Assembly: GCA_009786715.1 (NCBI GenBank)
Contig: WQRN01000003.1
Location: 1-52,058 of the forward strand
DNA from: Treponema sp.
GTDB lineage: Bacteria; Spirochaetota; Spirochaetia; Treponematales; Breznakiellaceae
Reading direction: 5' to 3'
Length of the DNA stretch: 52,058 nt
The position numbers were made by a program, and so were the translations under genes. Below the pieces are notes generated by a model that saw nothing but the letters and a program-made list of their open reading frames with translations, was not told where the DNA came from and made no database searches. Below are positions 8,272 through 17,171 of this stretch, piece after piece (position 1 is the stretch's first letter; each line of letters starts with the position of its first letter).

Positions 8272-9672
8272 TTAAAAAACAGCATTTTGAGTTTTTTGAA
8301 GCAAATCCGCTTTATCAATTCCCCAATTTCTGCCAAAATGCGCGTAAAGCTCATCTGAAAAAGCTAAAAATTTATTAAAGACTGCTCTGTTTTCCAATTT
8401 TATCAGCCCGCGATCAGCAATTTGCACCCAGAATCGGGCAAAATTCTTAAGCCGAAACAGGTCGCGGGCAGAAATCGTAGCATTTTCTACTATTTCGTAA
8501 GGAGGCAGTGGGTTAAATAATACTTTCCAGTCTTTACAGTGCCGTAAAACAGGCGTTCCGGGCAGAAATTTGAGTATACCAAGTTGAATTTCCGTCCGAT
8601 GATGTCCGCTGAATGCCGTATTGTCCGCGGGTTCAGAAGATAAACACCCGCCGTTTAACGCGAGCCAAAGACGGTCGAAACCATTACCGAATGATTCAAT
8701 GTCTTCGCCCGGAAGCCCCGCGATTAAATCCGCGTGGATTATTGCGCTGGTTTTTTCTATTAACAGGCGAAGTGTTTCAAGTTCTTTATCGGGGTTTGAC
8801 GGACGGTTTATCCGCGCGGAGACTTCAGGGTTCAGGGTTTGGATGCCGATTTCGAGCCGCAGTGTGCCGGGCGGGAAACGCGATAACGCATCTATTAGTT
8901 CATCAGGAAAAAGCGACGGCACCATTTCGAAGTGAACGGTGAAAGGTTTTTGTTTTACTTTGCTTAAAAAAAAGTTGATTATTTTTAATGCTCTTTTTAT
9001 GTTTGTATTAAATGAGCGATCCAGGAATTTGAAAGTTTTTACGCCGCGTTGGATTAATGTGTCCATTTCGGCTAGAAATGGTTCCAACGGGAATTCGTAT
9101 GCTTTTTCGTCTAATGAACTTTGGCAAAAATCGCATTTGAAGGGACAACCTCTTGATGACTCAACATATATTAATTTTTTAGCAACATCTTCATCACTAT
9201 AAAGATGATACGCGCTTTTTAAGCTCTCTTCCTCTTCTCCGCGTCCTCTGCGCCCTTGCGTCTCTGCGAGAGGTTTATATAAAATATTTTCACATAATTG
9301 TCTAAAGGCAATCTCTCCTTCACCGCGAATAACATGATCCGCAAACATAAAAATCTCAGCATCAGCCGGCAAATGTGACACTTCAGGGCCTCCAAGAACA
9401 ATTACAGGTTTCGCGGCGCTAATCCATTCTTTTTCCAGCGCTTCAAGAAGTTCAATCGTGGCCAAATGGTTCCAGATTGACACGGAGATTCCCAGTATTT
9501 TCGGTTTTGCGGCTAACAGTGGTTCTGTTTTTTCGCGTAACGGCTGGCGGAGATTAAATTCGATTATTTCGCAGTTTGGTTCAAGATCGCCGAGGTTGGC
9601 TTTTAATAAACGAAGAGCAAGAGACGGATGTATCCACTTGGCGTTAATTGTTGTTAAGATGATGTCAATCAC
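8272..9672 (-). CDS. B12-binding-type radical SAM protein (DUF4080-like C-terminus)
   Basis: A 466 aa protein with an N-terminal B12-binding-like fold (residues 1-130), a radical SAM core and a C-terminal region like DUF4080. The cluster cysteines are 176, 180 and 183 in GCPFKCDFC. The opening NAKWIHPSLALRLL is typical of this group; I see no DxHxxG cobalamin-contact motif. Substrate unknown. Residues about 136-149, rich in Gly, Arg and Glu, are encoded by a CGCAGAG-type dispersed repeat (9237-9270), an apparent in-frame insertion between two domains. The GTG start overlaps the stop of the upstream nucleotidase by one base. Confidence 0.85.
   Translation of the reverse strand: MIDIILTTINAKWIHPSLALRLLKANLGDLEPNCEIIEFNLRQPLREKTEPLLAAKPKILGISVSIWNHLATIELLEALEKEWISAAKPVIVLGGPEVSHLPADAEIFMFADHVIRGEGEIAFRQLCENILYKPLAETQGRRGRGEEEESLKSAYHLYSDEDVAKKLIYVESSRGCPFKCDFCQSSLDEKAYEFPLEPFLAEMDTLIQRGVKTFKFLDRSFNTNIKRALKIINFFLSKVKQKPFTVHFEMVPSLFPDELIDALSRFPPGTLRLEIGIQTLNPEVSARINRPSNPDKELETLRLLIEKTSAIIHADLIAGLPGEDIESFGNGFDRLWLALNGGCLSSEPADNTAFSGHHRTEIQLGILKFLPGTPVLRHCKDWKVLFNPLPPYEIVENATISARDLFRLKNFARFWVQIADRGLIKLENRAVFNKFLAFSDELYAHFGRNWGIDKADLLQKTQNAVF
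9237..9270. repeat. CGCAGAG-type dispersed repeat inside a gene, copy 2
   Basis: The minus strand reads CTCGCAGAGACGCAAGGG then CGCAGAGGACGCGGAG, a run of related units inserted in frame in the radical SAM gene. It resembles the fabF-fabZ spacer copy at 529-554. Confidence 0.65.
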
Positions 9673-10283
9673 TAAGCGTTAAATAACCCAACTGTTCCCG
9701 TTCTCCACTCTTCGCGGGCTTCCATTACCATGCGTTCTACTTCTTCCCAGTCATCCGCTCTTGGAGCCGGTAAACTGCGGTTGGTGGAGTTTGAAAAAAC
9801 AATAGTGTTGTATCCCTGTTTACGCAGATTAATTACATTTTCCGGAGTGTCATCGATGTATATATGCGCTCCTACAGCGCCCTTGTCTTTCATGAAACAA
9901 AGATCCCAGTATGGAATATCATAATTATCAAGCCAGTCTACAGTTTGTTTAACCGTTGCGCTGTGTGAATATTTTAAAAAAAGACGATGTGTGATTATAC
10001 GGATACGGATTCCCTGATTCGAAAGTTTTCTGAGAATCGAAGGCGCGTGCAGGATTGGTTCCATATCGCCGAAAATGTTGCGCTGTGTTACGGCGTAACG
10101 GTGAAGCCTGTCGTATCCGCCGAATTCGTCAATGCCCCATTCGCTGAAACCATAAGATACTTCGGTGGTTAAGGATTCCAACGGTCTATTCAGCCATTCG
10201 GCGGCGATTTTTCTGATTGCGCCGTAAAAATCGCCGACTACTCCGTCTAAATCCACGCCGAAAATAAAACTGCTGTTATCCAT
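9672..10283 (-). CDS. HAD-family 5'-nucleotidase / deoxyribonucleotidase-like
   Basis: A 203 aa HAD phosphatase. Motif I is GVDLDGVVGDF with nucleophile Asp11 and Asp13; motif II is near IITHR and motif IV is IYIDDTPENV. This arrangement, with a small helical cap after motif I, fits the NT5C group that dephosphorylates (deoxy)nucleoside monophosphates. It lies 2 nt downstream of glgX, with a GAAGGG ribosome site in the glgX tail, and overlaps the next gene by one base, so it belongs to an operon with both. Substrate assignment is by family only. Confidence 0.75.
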   Translation of the reverse strand: MDNSSFIFGVDLDGVVGDFYGAIRKIAAEWLNRPLESLTTEVSYGFSEWGIDEFGGYDRLHRYAVTQRNIFGDMEPILHAPSILRKLSNQGIRIRIITHRLFLKYSHSATVKQTVDWLDNYDIPYWDLCFMKDKGAVGAHIYIDDTPENVINLRKQGYNTIVFSNSTNRSLPAPRADDWEEVERMVMEAREEWRTGTVGLFNA

Positions 10284-10285
10284 AA

Positions 10286-12439
10286 TTACCCTTCTTTGGA
10301 AATTAGTATTACAATGCTGCGGGCTTTTACCGGATACACGCGCTGGGTTAAAAGAGGTTCTTCGGTTCCCGGCAGTAAAATATCGTTAGGTGAAGGTATT
10401 CCGGTATCTATGGCGCGAAACCATTTCTTCTTCGGCGGCGGTTCGGCAAGAACAAAGTTCTGAAGATCTGTATCCGAGTTAAACATAATATAAAAATCGT
10501 TGTCATCACGATCGGCTAAAGTATCAGCCTTACTGCCGAGAAGACGCAGCGCAAGGTAATAACCTACTCCCTCCCAGCTAATGGCGCCGGCATTTTCATT
10601 GAACCAGCTAATATCCGGAATCGCTTTGTAAAAGCCGCCTCTGCCTGTGAAAAATTCAGGGCGCATAAAGCCGGGATGACGGCGGCGGAAAGCTATCATT
10701 TCTTTTATAAAACGGTAAAGACCTTGATTCTTTTCTAATAAAGACCAGTTATACCACGAAATTTCATTGTCCTGGCAATACGCGTTATTATTGCCGCTTT
10801 GGGTGCGTCCAAACTCGTCGCCGCCTAGAATCATCGGCGTACCAAGCGAAACCATCATTGTCGCAATAAAGTTTTTAAGCTGCCGCTCGCGCAGGATTTT
10901 AATAATAGGATCATTTGTATGGCCTTCCACGCCGTAATTGTAACTTAAATTGTTATCGGAGCCGTCGCAGTTGTTTTCACCGTTTTCTTCGTTGTGCTTT
11001 CCGTTATACGAAACTAAATCCTTCATTGTAAAACCGTCATGGCTTGTAATAAAGTTGATTGAATGGAATGGCTTGCGTCCGTCGCGCAGGTAAAGATCCG
11101 AACTGCCGGCAATACGGGTCGCAAGGTGCCTGGTTTCTTTTTGATCCCCTCTCCAGTATTTGCGCACATTGTCGCGGTATTTATCATTCCATTCAGCCCA
11201 GCGTCCTCCGGGAAACCAGCCAACCTGATAAGCGCCGCCGGCGTCCCATGCTTCCGCTATAATTTTTGTAGAGCTAAGAATCGGGTCTTCGGCGATTTGT
11301 TCCAATGTCGGCGGATTTTCCATTATCCTTCCAGATTGATCGCGTCCCAGTATCGAACCTAAATCGAAACGGAATCCGTCAACATGCATTTCCATTACCC
11401 AGTAACGCAGACAGTCCATAATGAATGTGCGCACAACAGGATGATTGCAATTCACAGTATTTCCGCAGCCGGAATAATTTTGATAATAACGTTTATTTTC
11501 ATTGAGTATATAATAGACAGAATTATCAAGCCCGCGGAATGAGAATGTAGGTCCCTGCTCATTGCCTTCGGCAGTGTGATTAAATACGATGTCCAGAATA
11601 ACCTCAATTCCGGCTTTGTGAAGTTCCTTTACCATCTCTTTGAATTCATTAACCTGCCCTCCGGGGGTTTTATCCGCCGCGTAAGAACCTTTTGGCGCGA
11701 AAAACGCCGCTGTGGAATATCCCCAGTAGTTGGTTAATTTCGCTCCGGTGCGCGGATTTACGCGGGGGAATTCATTTTCGTTAAATTCCTGAACAGGTAA
11801 AAACTCAATACTTGTTATGCCTAAATCTTTTAAAAACGGAATTTTTTCGATAACGCCTTTGTATGTTCCGGGATGCTTAACTCCCGAACTCGGATGAGCG
11901 GTAAGCCCCTTAACATGGGTCTCATAAATTACGCTGAAACGCAGAGGATAATTTATCGGCATATCGCCCTGCCAGTCAAAATAATTGTCGATTACAATGC
12001 AGCGCGGTTGATTTGTGACATCGTCTTCGTAGGAAAAAGATAAATCGCGTCCCGGTTTATTAGGATCAAAACCTGAGCATTTTTTATAATCCCAATCGCT
12101 TACGTCAGTAATCGCTTTCGCGTAAGGATCGATTAAAGTTTTATAAGGATTGAACCGCTGCCCTTTTTCCGGAAAATACGGACCGTCTACGCGGAACAAA
12201 TAACAAGTTCCGGCTTTAAGTCCTCTGATAAAACAATGCCAAATATTTCCGGTTTTATGTTCTCTTTTATCAAGGGGGATTTCGATCCATGAAGATTCTT
12301 TATCCGCAGACTCAAAAATAATGAGAGTAACAGCCGTGGCATTCCTGGAGAAAATTGCAAAATTTACGCCGTCATGGGTTAAAGATGCTCCAAGAGGCAG
12401 CGCCTTCCCTGTCTCCGCCACAAGATTGATAAGAGCCAT
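10286..12439 (-). CDS. glgX: Glycogen debranching enzyme
   Basis: GH13 debranching enzyme that hydrolyses alpha-1,6 branches of glycogen. The 717 aa protein has an N-terminal CBM48 domain (about 1-120), then the catalytic barrel. Active-site residues are Asp359 in FRFDLGS, Glu396 in IIAEAWD and Asp468 in SHDGFT. I start at the ATG at 12439 rather than at the longer frame: a TATAAT box ends 6 nt upstream, so transcription probably begins at that ATG. No ribosome site is present. A secreted CBM48 protein at 26760 and this enzyme together suggest active glycogen turnover. Confidence 0.95.
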   Translation of the reverse strand: MALINLVAETGKALPLGASLTHDGVNFAIFSRNATAVTLIIFESADKESSWIEIPLDKREHKTGNIWHCFIRGLKAGTCYLFRVDGPYFPEKGQRFNPYKTLIDPYAKAITDVSDWDYKKCSGFDPNKPGRDLSFSYEDDVTNQPRCIVIDNYFDWQGDMPINYPLRFSVIYETHVKGLTAHPSSGVKHPGTYKGVIEKIPFLKDLGITSIEFLPVQEFNENEFPRVNPRTGAKLTNYWGYSTAAFFAPKGSYAADKTPGGQVNEFKEMVKELHKAGIEVILDIVFNHTAEGNEQGPTFSFRGLDNSVYYILNENKRYYQNYSGCGNTVNCNHPVVRTFIMDCLRYWVMEMHVDGFRFDLGSILGRDQSGRIMENPPTLEQIAEDPILSSTKIIAEAWDAGGAYQVGWFPGGRWAEWNDKYRDNVRKYWRGDQKETRHLATRIAGSSDLYLRDGRKPFHSINFITSHDGFTMKDLVSYNGKHNEENGENNCDGSDNNLSYNYGVEGHTNDPIIKILRERQLKNFIATMMVSLGTPMILGGDEFGRTQSGNNNAYCQDNEISWYNWSLLEKNQGLYRFIKEMIAFRRRHPGFMRPEFFTGRGGFYKAIPDISWFNENAGAISWEGVGYYLALRLLGSKADTLADRDDNDFYIMFNSDTDLQNFVLAEPPPKKKWFRAIDTGIPSPNDILLPGTEEPLLTQRVYPVKARSIVILISKEG

Positions 12440-12445
12440 AGCACT

Positions 12446-12451
12446 ATTATA
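12446..12451 (-). promoter_or_regulatory. -10 box of the glgX operon
   Basis: TATAAT on the minus strand ends 6 nt before the glgX ATG. It predicts a leaderless transcript. The -35 is weak. Confidence 0.5.
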
Positions 12452-12481
12452 ATGTAAAAACAACAAAAAAGAAAGATAGTG

Positions 12482-12510
12482 TTGATTTGTCAGTTATAGT
12501 GTGATAGAAT
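12482..12510 (+). promoter_or_regulatory. Promoter of the 12543 lipoprotein gene
   Basis: TTGATT (12482-12487), 17 nt spacer, TAGAAT (12505-12510) with an extended TGA. Here the start codon is 32 nt downstream and has a ribosome site, in contrast to the leaderless genes. Confidence 0.6.
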
Positions 12511-12542
12511 GAACGAGAAAAACCAAATTCAAGGAGAATCTT

Positions 12543-13262
12543 ATGAAGAAATTAGGATTAATTATCGGGATTGTTGCGCTGACAGCGGTCATTACAATGA
12601 CAGCCTGTGCCGGCAACGCAAACGCAGACCAGGCAGCGCCGAGACCAAGCAGAACATTAGAACCGGCTCCTCCGGGAACAGAAAGGCTTAGGCTGGCAAA
12701 TGCAGGTCAGGCAATCTTCAAATTTGAACTTCCCGCGGGACAAACATGGGGAAACTATAACAAACTTACCGTCGAATATATGGTTGATGCTGAAAATATT
12801 ACCAAGAGATTAAGAAGCGGATGCGTTCGTCTTTACGGCAATTACAAAGAAGAACATTTTATGCCGGACAGCGGCAACACAACAGTCAGCCTCAGTTCCG
12901 ATTCAATGTTCGCAAATATGATAATCGATAACAATACTACAAACTGGACATCTTTAGGCGCTGTAGCGGATGAATGGTTTACTTATGAATATAATATTAC
13001 AGGTTCAAGAGCTCACGGACAATATAACAAAGCAGCAAACCTTCCCGCGGCGAGCGCAACGGGACCGTTCTATTTCGCATTGGGTTTAACAAGTCAGGAT
13101 GAAGGAAGAATCAACGCGATTACCCAGTTGATCAAAAATGTAACTCTGCACCACGCTACAAACCCGACATTAAATGTTGTCACAAGCATTTCAGGTTTTG
13201 AAGGAAATACATCCGCCGCATACTATGCAGCTGATGTGCAGCGCAAGGGACCTGCGGAATAA
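12543..13262 (+). CDS. Predicted lipoprotein, unknown function
   Basis: A 239 aa protein with a lipoprotein signal ending TMTAC (Cys22), followed by a Pro/Ala-rich linker and a domain of short beta-strand-like segments with many Asn, Thr and Gly. The pattern is compatible with a beta-sandwich carbohydrate-binding domain, but I recognise no family. The ribosome site is AAGGAG, 7 nt from the ATG. It is divergent from glgX and ends at a strong terminator. A link to glycans is only suggested by that neighbourhood. Confidence 0.7.
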   Translation: MKKLGLIIGIVALTAVITMTACAGNANADQAAPRPSRTLEPAPPGTERLRLANAGQAIFKFELPAGQTWGNYNKLTVEYMVDAENITKRLRSGCVRLYGNYKEEHFMPDSGNTTVSLSSDSMFANMIIDNNTTNWTSLGAVADEWFTYEYNITGSRAHGQYNKAANLPAASATGPFYFALGLTSQDEGRINAITQLIKNVTLHHATNPTLNVVTSISGFEGNTSAAYYAADVQRKGPAE

Positions 13263-13280
13263 ACTTTTTGCAAAGCTGAT

Positions 13281-13314
13281 AAAAACCTGACCGCTTTTCG
13301 GCGATCAGGTTTTT
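13281..13314. terminator. Bidirectional terminator
   Basis: A 10-bp stem AAAAACCTGA / TCAGGTTTTT with a 14-nt loop sits between the convergent lipoprotein and hybrid-cluster genes; T-runs follow the stem on both strands. Confidence 0.85.
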
Positions 13315-13325
13315 TTATGTCCGAA

Positions 13326-15503
13326 TCATTTCTTTAATATCTGTTCCAAATCTTTCTCCGGCGCGCTGATAAGATGAAGATTGAATTTTTCGATCATTAC
13401 TTTTAATATTGTTTCGGAAAAGAACGCAGGAACGCTTGGGCCGATATAAATATTTCTGATACCAAGTGAAAGCAAAGTCAGTAATATGCAAATGGCTTTT
13501 TGCTCGTACCATGATAATACAAAAGTCAGGGGAAGATCATTTACGCCGCAGTTAAGCGCTTCGGCTAACGCGGCAACGACTTCAACAGCGCCGTAAGCGT
13601 CGTTGCATTGTCCCATATCCAGTATACGCGGGAATGGTCCGATGTAACCTGCGTCTATATCGTTAAAACGGAACTTACCGCATGCCAAAGTAAGAACTAT
13701 TGTGTCATGCGGCGTCTGCTTTACAAAGTCGGTATAATAATTTCGGGAACTATGCGCGCCGTCACAGCCGCCGACAAGAAAGAAGTGTTTGATCACCCCT
13801 GCTTTTACAGCGTCGACGATTGCCGGCGCGTTATTTAAAACTGTCTGCCTGCCGTAACCTGTTGTTACAGCCAATCCGCCGTTCATCCCCGTAAATTGAT
13901 TATCTTCGCTGAAACCTCCCAGTTTAATCGCGTGATCGATCAATACAGAATAATCTTTATTATCATTCGCGTCTTCTTCGATGTGAATCGTCTGAGGATA
14001 ATGTACAACTGATGTTGTATATACCCTGCCGATGTAACTTTCTCTCGGCGGCATTATACAGTTTGCGGTAAACAGAATCGGCGCGGGCAGATCTTTAAAT
14101 TCATTTTGCTGATTCTGCCATGCAGCGCCGAAATGTCCTTTTAAATGAGAATATTTTCTCAGTCCCGGATAACCGTGCGCAGCCAGCATTTCACCGTGAG
14201 TGTAAACATTCACTCCTCCGCCGTTTGTCTGTTCAAGAAGCAATTGCAAATCGTGCAGATCGTGTCCTGTTATTACAATAAAAGGACCCCTTTCTATCCG
14301 CAGCGAAACCCGCGCAGGTTCAGGATTTCCGTAAACGCCGATATTCGCGGATTCAAGGATTTCCATGCATCTTAAATTTATGCCTCCGAATTCCATCAAT
14401 AACCCAAGCCATTCATTTGCCGTATGTTCCATTCCAAGAGCCGACATCCCTTTAATAAACCAGTTATCCACATCTCTTCCGCGCTTTCCTAAAATTCTTG
14501 CGTGATGCGCATATGCCGCCATTCCTCTCATTCCAAACAGCAGCGCAGAACGCAGCGAGCGGATATTTTCATCTCCGCTGAAAAGTTCTTCATGTGTGAT
14601 AATTTCTATACCTCCTAGTTTTTCCCTGTTTGCGCTAACTTCAGCGGATAATGCGGCGATTTTTTCTGTATTGAAATTTACATTTGTAACGCAAGTGAAC
14701 AATCCTTCTATGATTAAATCTATTAAATCCAATACTGAAGAATAATCCAGATATTTTTCCTGAATGGCGACTGCCAGCGAAATTAATTCACAAGTTAATA
14801 TATCCTGGGTAACGGCAGTTTCCGGTTTCTTTCCGCATACTCCTGACATTGTACAGCCGCTTCCTTTCGCCGTTTGCTGACATTGGAAGCAAAACATCTG
14901 CCTGTACCTCACTTCCCTGCGGTAGTCGCTGTACGACAATGTTTTATCGCCTGAGATAACCTCCGCGCTTTGTATTTCTCCGCGGAAAAGCGTGTGAGTT
15001 CCGGCGTCAATAGCGTCGATTATTTTACCGGAAAAGACAGCATTTACATATTTTGTTAAATGGTAGATGCCGTTTTCGCTTCGTTTCGCGTCTGAAAATT
15101 CATCGAACTTGGCGATAAATCTTCCCGATTTCGCGCTGAAAAGCCGAAAAAGTTCTTTCGGCGCTTCTTCGGTAAGAACCGATATATTAAATTCTTTGGA
15201 ATTCATTACCATGTCATGCGTCATATTGACTTTATTAATTGAAAAAGCGATAACAGGCGGCTCGTCTGTTAGCTGCATTAAAGCGTCTACAACGCAGCCG
15301 TTATCATTATTTCCTTCTCTTGAGCTAATAACATACATTCCGTAATCTATCTTCAGAAACGCTTCTTTTAAATTGTGGGATAATACTCCAAACTTGTCTT
15401 TACCCACTCCGCAGATTGGACATACATAATCCTGAGGCAATTCATCAAAGACCAGAGCTCCGTCATAAACATAACCGCAGATAATACATACTTGTTTTTT
15501 CAT
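13326..15503 (-). CDS. Rubredoxin-flavin reductase-hybrid cluster protein fusion
   Basis: A 725 aa three-part protein. Residues 1-40 are a rubredoxin (Cys6, 9, 28, 31). Residues about 45-195 match a flavin-reductase-like domain as in high-molecular-weight rubredoxins. From about 200 it is a hybrid cluster protein (Hcp) with cluster cysteines 205, 208, 217 and 223 in the strict-anaerobe spacing C-X2-C-X8-C-X5-C, and conserved hybrid-cluster motifs [26 protein letters not shown] and QCNDAYG. Hcp reduces nitric oxide or hydroxylamine; the fused front end would feed it electrons. The ATG at 15503 follows GAGGAG. It is divergent from a Crp/Fnr regulator. A separate Hcp is the norm, so the fusion is unusual. 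Confidence 0.9.
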   Translation of the reverse strand: MKKQVCIICGYVYDGALVFDELPQDYVCPICGVGKDKFGVLSHNLKEAFLKIDYGMYVISSREGNNDNGCVVDALMQLTDEPPVIAFSINKVNMTHDMVMNSKEFNISVLTEEAPKELFRLFSAKSGRFIAKFDEFSDAKRSENGIYHLTKYVNAVFSGKIIDAIDAGTHTLFRGEIQSAEVISGDKTLSYSDYRREVRYRQMFCFQCQQTAKGSGCTMSGVCGKKPETAVTQDILTCELISLAVAIQEKYLDYSSVLDLIDLIIEGLFTCVTNVNFNTEKIAALSAEVSANREKLGGIEIITHEELFSGDENIRSLRSALLFGMRGMAAYAHHARILGKRGRDVDNWFIKGMSALGMEHTANEWLGLLMEFGGINLRCMEILESANIGVYGNPEPARVSLRIERGPFIVITGHDLHDLQLLLEQTNGGGVNVYTHGEMLAAHGYPGLRKYSHLKGHFGAAWQNQQNEFKDLPAPILFTANCIMPPRESYIGRVYTTSVVHYPQTIHIEEDANDNKDYSVLIDHAIKLGGFSEDNQFTGMNGGLAVTTGYGRQTVLNNAPAIVDAVKAGVIKHFFLVGGCDGAHSSRNYYTDFVKQTPHDTIVLTLACGKFRFNDIDAGYIGPFPRILDMGQCNDAYGAVEVVAALAEALNCGVNDLPLTFVLSWYEQKAICILLTLLSLGIRNIYIGPSVPAFFSETILKVMIEKFNLHLISAPEKDLEQILKK

Positions 15504-15558
15504 AATTAAACTCCTCAAAAAATAATTTTTAAAAATGTAAAAAGCTTCATTGCTTTCC

Positions 15559-15585
15559 AATATTAAATGTAATAAATTTAATATT
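15559..15585. promoter_or_regulatory. Inverted repeat between hybrid-cluster gene and regulator
   Basis: Perfect 10-bp arms AATATTAAAT and ATTTAATATT separated by 7 nt lie in the divergent intergenic region. Candidate regulator site or promoter overlap. Confidence 0.4.
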
Positions 15586-15592
15586 ATTTTCA

Positions 15593-15606
15593 GTGGTTAA
15601 AACCAC
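15593..15606. promoter_or_regulatory. Candidate Crp/Fnr operator
   Basis: GTGGTT-AA-AACCAC is a perfect palindrome 14 nt upstream of the regulator's TTG start. Its place between the divergent genes suits control of one or both. Confidence 0.4.
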
Positions 15607-15620
15607 AAAAGAGAGAAAGT

Positions 15621-16277
15621 TTGAAAACATCAGAGAATTATTTTGACGTTCTTGAATTAACAGAATTATTTAAAGGCATTAATTCCGCAGAGAGGCGCAT
15701 ATTGCTTGAATGCATGAAAGCGAAAACAGAAAATGTTAAAAAAGGACAAATTATTCTTCTTACAGGAAATGAATTAGATTTTTTCGGCATTGTGCTTACA
15801 GGACAATTTCACATAATACGAGAAAATTATAACGGCAACCGTTCACTAATAACATCAATGCCGCCAGGCAGTTTATTTTCGGAAGCTTTGTGCTGCGCCG
15901 GAGTTACAATAAGCCCTGTCACGGTTATTGCAGTTGAAAACTCATGTTACATGAAACTATATTTTTCGCATTTCTTAAAAACCTGTTCCGACTCCTGCGC
16001 ATATCACATTAAATTAATAGAAAACATGATCAGTATAATAGCGAAAAAAAACCTGATGATGCAAAATAAAATGGAAATTCTTGAATTAAAAACCATAAGA
16101 GAAAAAGTTATGCGCTACCTTGAGTCATTCGGCGGGAGTGATATTACCATCCCTTTCAACCGCGAAGAAATGGCCGACTTCCTCTGCGTAGAACGAAGCG
16201 CGCTCTCACATGAACTTATTAAAATGAAAAAAGACGGCTTAATTGATTACAAAAAAAACAAATTTTTACTGTTATAA
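15621..16277 (+). CDS. Crp/Fnr-family transcription regulator
   Basis: A 218 aa regulator with an N-terminal cyclic-nucleotide-binding-like barrel (about 15-125), a dimer helix and a C-terminal winged helix (FNREEMADFLCVERSALSH region, near 175-195). It has no cysteine cluster like that of FNR for an iron-sulfur centre, so it may sense haem, NO or another ligand. It starts with TTG after a GAGAG site. It is divergent from the hybrid-cluster fusion, the same arrangement as HcpR with hcp in anaerobes, so control of nitrosative-stress defence is a reasonable inference. Confidence 0.85.
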   Translation: MKTSENYFDVLELTELFKGINSAERRILLECMKAKTENVKKGQIILLTGNELDFFGIVLTGQFHIIRENYNGNRSLITSMPPGSLFSEALCCAGVTISPVTVIAVENSCYMKLYFSHFLKTCSDSCAYHIKLIENMISIIAKKNLMMQNKMEILELKTIREKVMRYLESFGGSDITIPFNREEMADFLCVERSALSHELIKMKKDGLIDYKKNKFLLL

Positions 16278-16316
16278 CCGGATAATTTAGAAGTGGAAAA
16301 ATTTTCTTAAATAGTC

Positions 16317-16322
16317 TATAAT
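16317..16322 (+). promoter_or_regulatory. -10 box directly before a start codon
   Basis: TATAAT ends 8 nt before the ATG at 16331; a TGGAAA -35 lies 17 nt upstream (16294-16299). No ribosome site. Predicted leaderless transcript. Confidence 0.5.
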
Positions 16323-16330
16323 TTTTTAAT

Positions 16331-16645
16331 ATGGACTATAAGCTGAACTGGTCACTGCAAGATGGCAAACTTGATTATTATACAGGTCGTATAGTAATTT
16401 ATGATAATCAGGGAATAAAGAGCAACGGACCTTCATTGGATCACGTTGATTTAATCGCGGCTTTTTCCAGAAGAAATGGAATTGACAGATCGTTAGTGAT
16501 GAGCAAGGCATACAGATTTTACTGGAAACCCGAAACACTGGACGTAATAATTATCAGCCCTGTCAGAAAATTAGATGAAGAATGGGTTTTAAGCGATGTA
16601 GAAAACTTTGACAAGATAATCGATAGTTTGTTTGATTCGATTTAG
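16331..16645 (+). CDS. Small conserved-looking protein, unknown function
   Basis: A 104 aa soluble protein with no signal peptide or membrane segment. It has a regular alternation of hydrophobic and charged residues and an acidic C-terminus (DSLFDSI). I do not recognise the family. Evidence that it is real: a well-placed TATAAT and -35 exactly upstream, and a full-length frame in an otherwise AT-rich gap with no competing frame. It follows the Crp/Fnr regulator by 53 nt but appears to have its own promoter. Confidence 0.6.
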   Translation: MDYKLNWSLQDGKLDYYTGRIVIYDNQGIKSNGPSLDHVDLIAAFSRRNGIDRSLVMSKAYRFYWKPETLDVIIISPVRKLDEEWVLSDVENFDKIIDSLFDSI

Positions 16646-16655
16646 AAGAATTTTA

Positions 16656-16736
16656 ATGTAAGCAGGTTTAATATGGGTGCGCGAAGGCTTCAACCCGAGC
16701 GGCGCGCTCCAACAGGGAATTTCGCGCCAGGCTTAC
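16656..16736. other. Compact GC-rich structured intergenic element
   Basis: Between two AT-rich promoters lies a GC-rich island. GTAAGC (16658-16663) pairs with GCTTAC (16731-16736). Inside are GGGT/ACCC (16675-16678 / 16693-16696) and GGCGCG/CGCGCC (16701-16706 / 16723-16728). GCGCGAA (16679-16685) can instead pair with TTCGCGC (16721-16727). It could be a folded RNA or a small mobile repeat. No U-tract follows, so it is not a normal terminator. Confidence 0.45.
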
Positions 16737-16760
16737 CTTACATAATTGTAAAATATTTTG

Positions 16761-16766
16761 TAATAT
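16761..16766 (+). promoter_or_regulatory. -10 box directly before the thioesterase start
   Basis: TAATAT ends 6 nt before the ATG at 16773; no ribosome site is present. Predicted leaderless transcript. Confidence 0.45.
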
Positions 16767-16772
16767 AACCTC

Positions 16773-17171
16773 ATGGAAACACAATGCACATTAACCGTCC
16801 GCACATACGAATGCGACAGCTACAATCATGTAAATAACGCGAATTACCTGAATTATCTGGAATACGCGCGTTATGAATTTTTAAAAGATATCGGTTTTAA
16901 TTATGACAAGGCGTTTAACGCGGGTTTTGGGACTTATATTTCCCGGATGGAGATCGATTATAAAAAACCCGCTTTTACCGATGATGTGCTTGTTATAAAA
17001 ACAAAGCCAATTAAAAAAGGAGCTGTCAGCGGCACTCTGGAACAGGAAATCCGGCGCGGAGAGGATTTAATAATCCTGGCAAAAGCTACATGGGTGTTTG
17101 TCGATTCAAAAGGAATGCCTGTGAAAATTCCGCCTGAGTGGGATTTACCCGGACTTAAACCGCAGAATTGA
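16773..17171 (+). CDS. Acyl-CoA thioesterase, 4HBT/YbgC-like
   Basis: A 132 aa hot-dog thioesterase. The N-terminal signature YECDSYNHVNNANYLNYLEYAR (kept short here: Asp15, His19, Asn21-Asn22) is the 4-hydroxybenzoyl-CoA thioesterase motif, Asp15 being the probable catalytic residue. It hydrolyses an acyl-CoA, exact chain unknown. It overlaps the following phosphoesterase gene by 4 bp (TTGA), so the two are co-translated. With the acyl-ACP thioesterase at 28325 and the acyl-CoA synthetase at 45499 it is part of the window's lipid theme. Confidence 0.85.
   Translation: METQCTLTVRTYECDSYNHVNNANYLNYLEYARYEFLKDIGFNYDKAFNAGFGTYISRMEIDYKKPAFTDDVLVIKTKPIKKGAVSGTLEQEIRRGEDLIILAKATWVFVDSKGMPVKIPPEWDLPGLKPQN

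Noticed and set aside
16656..16736. Element read as a tRNA or integron attC site
   Set aside because: No tRNA T-loop motif and no matching RYYYAAC/GTTRRRY core pair could be placed.
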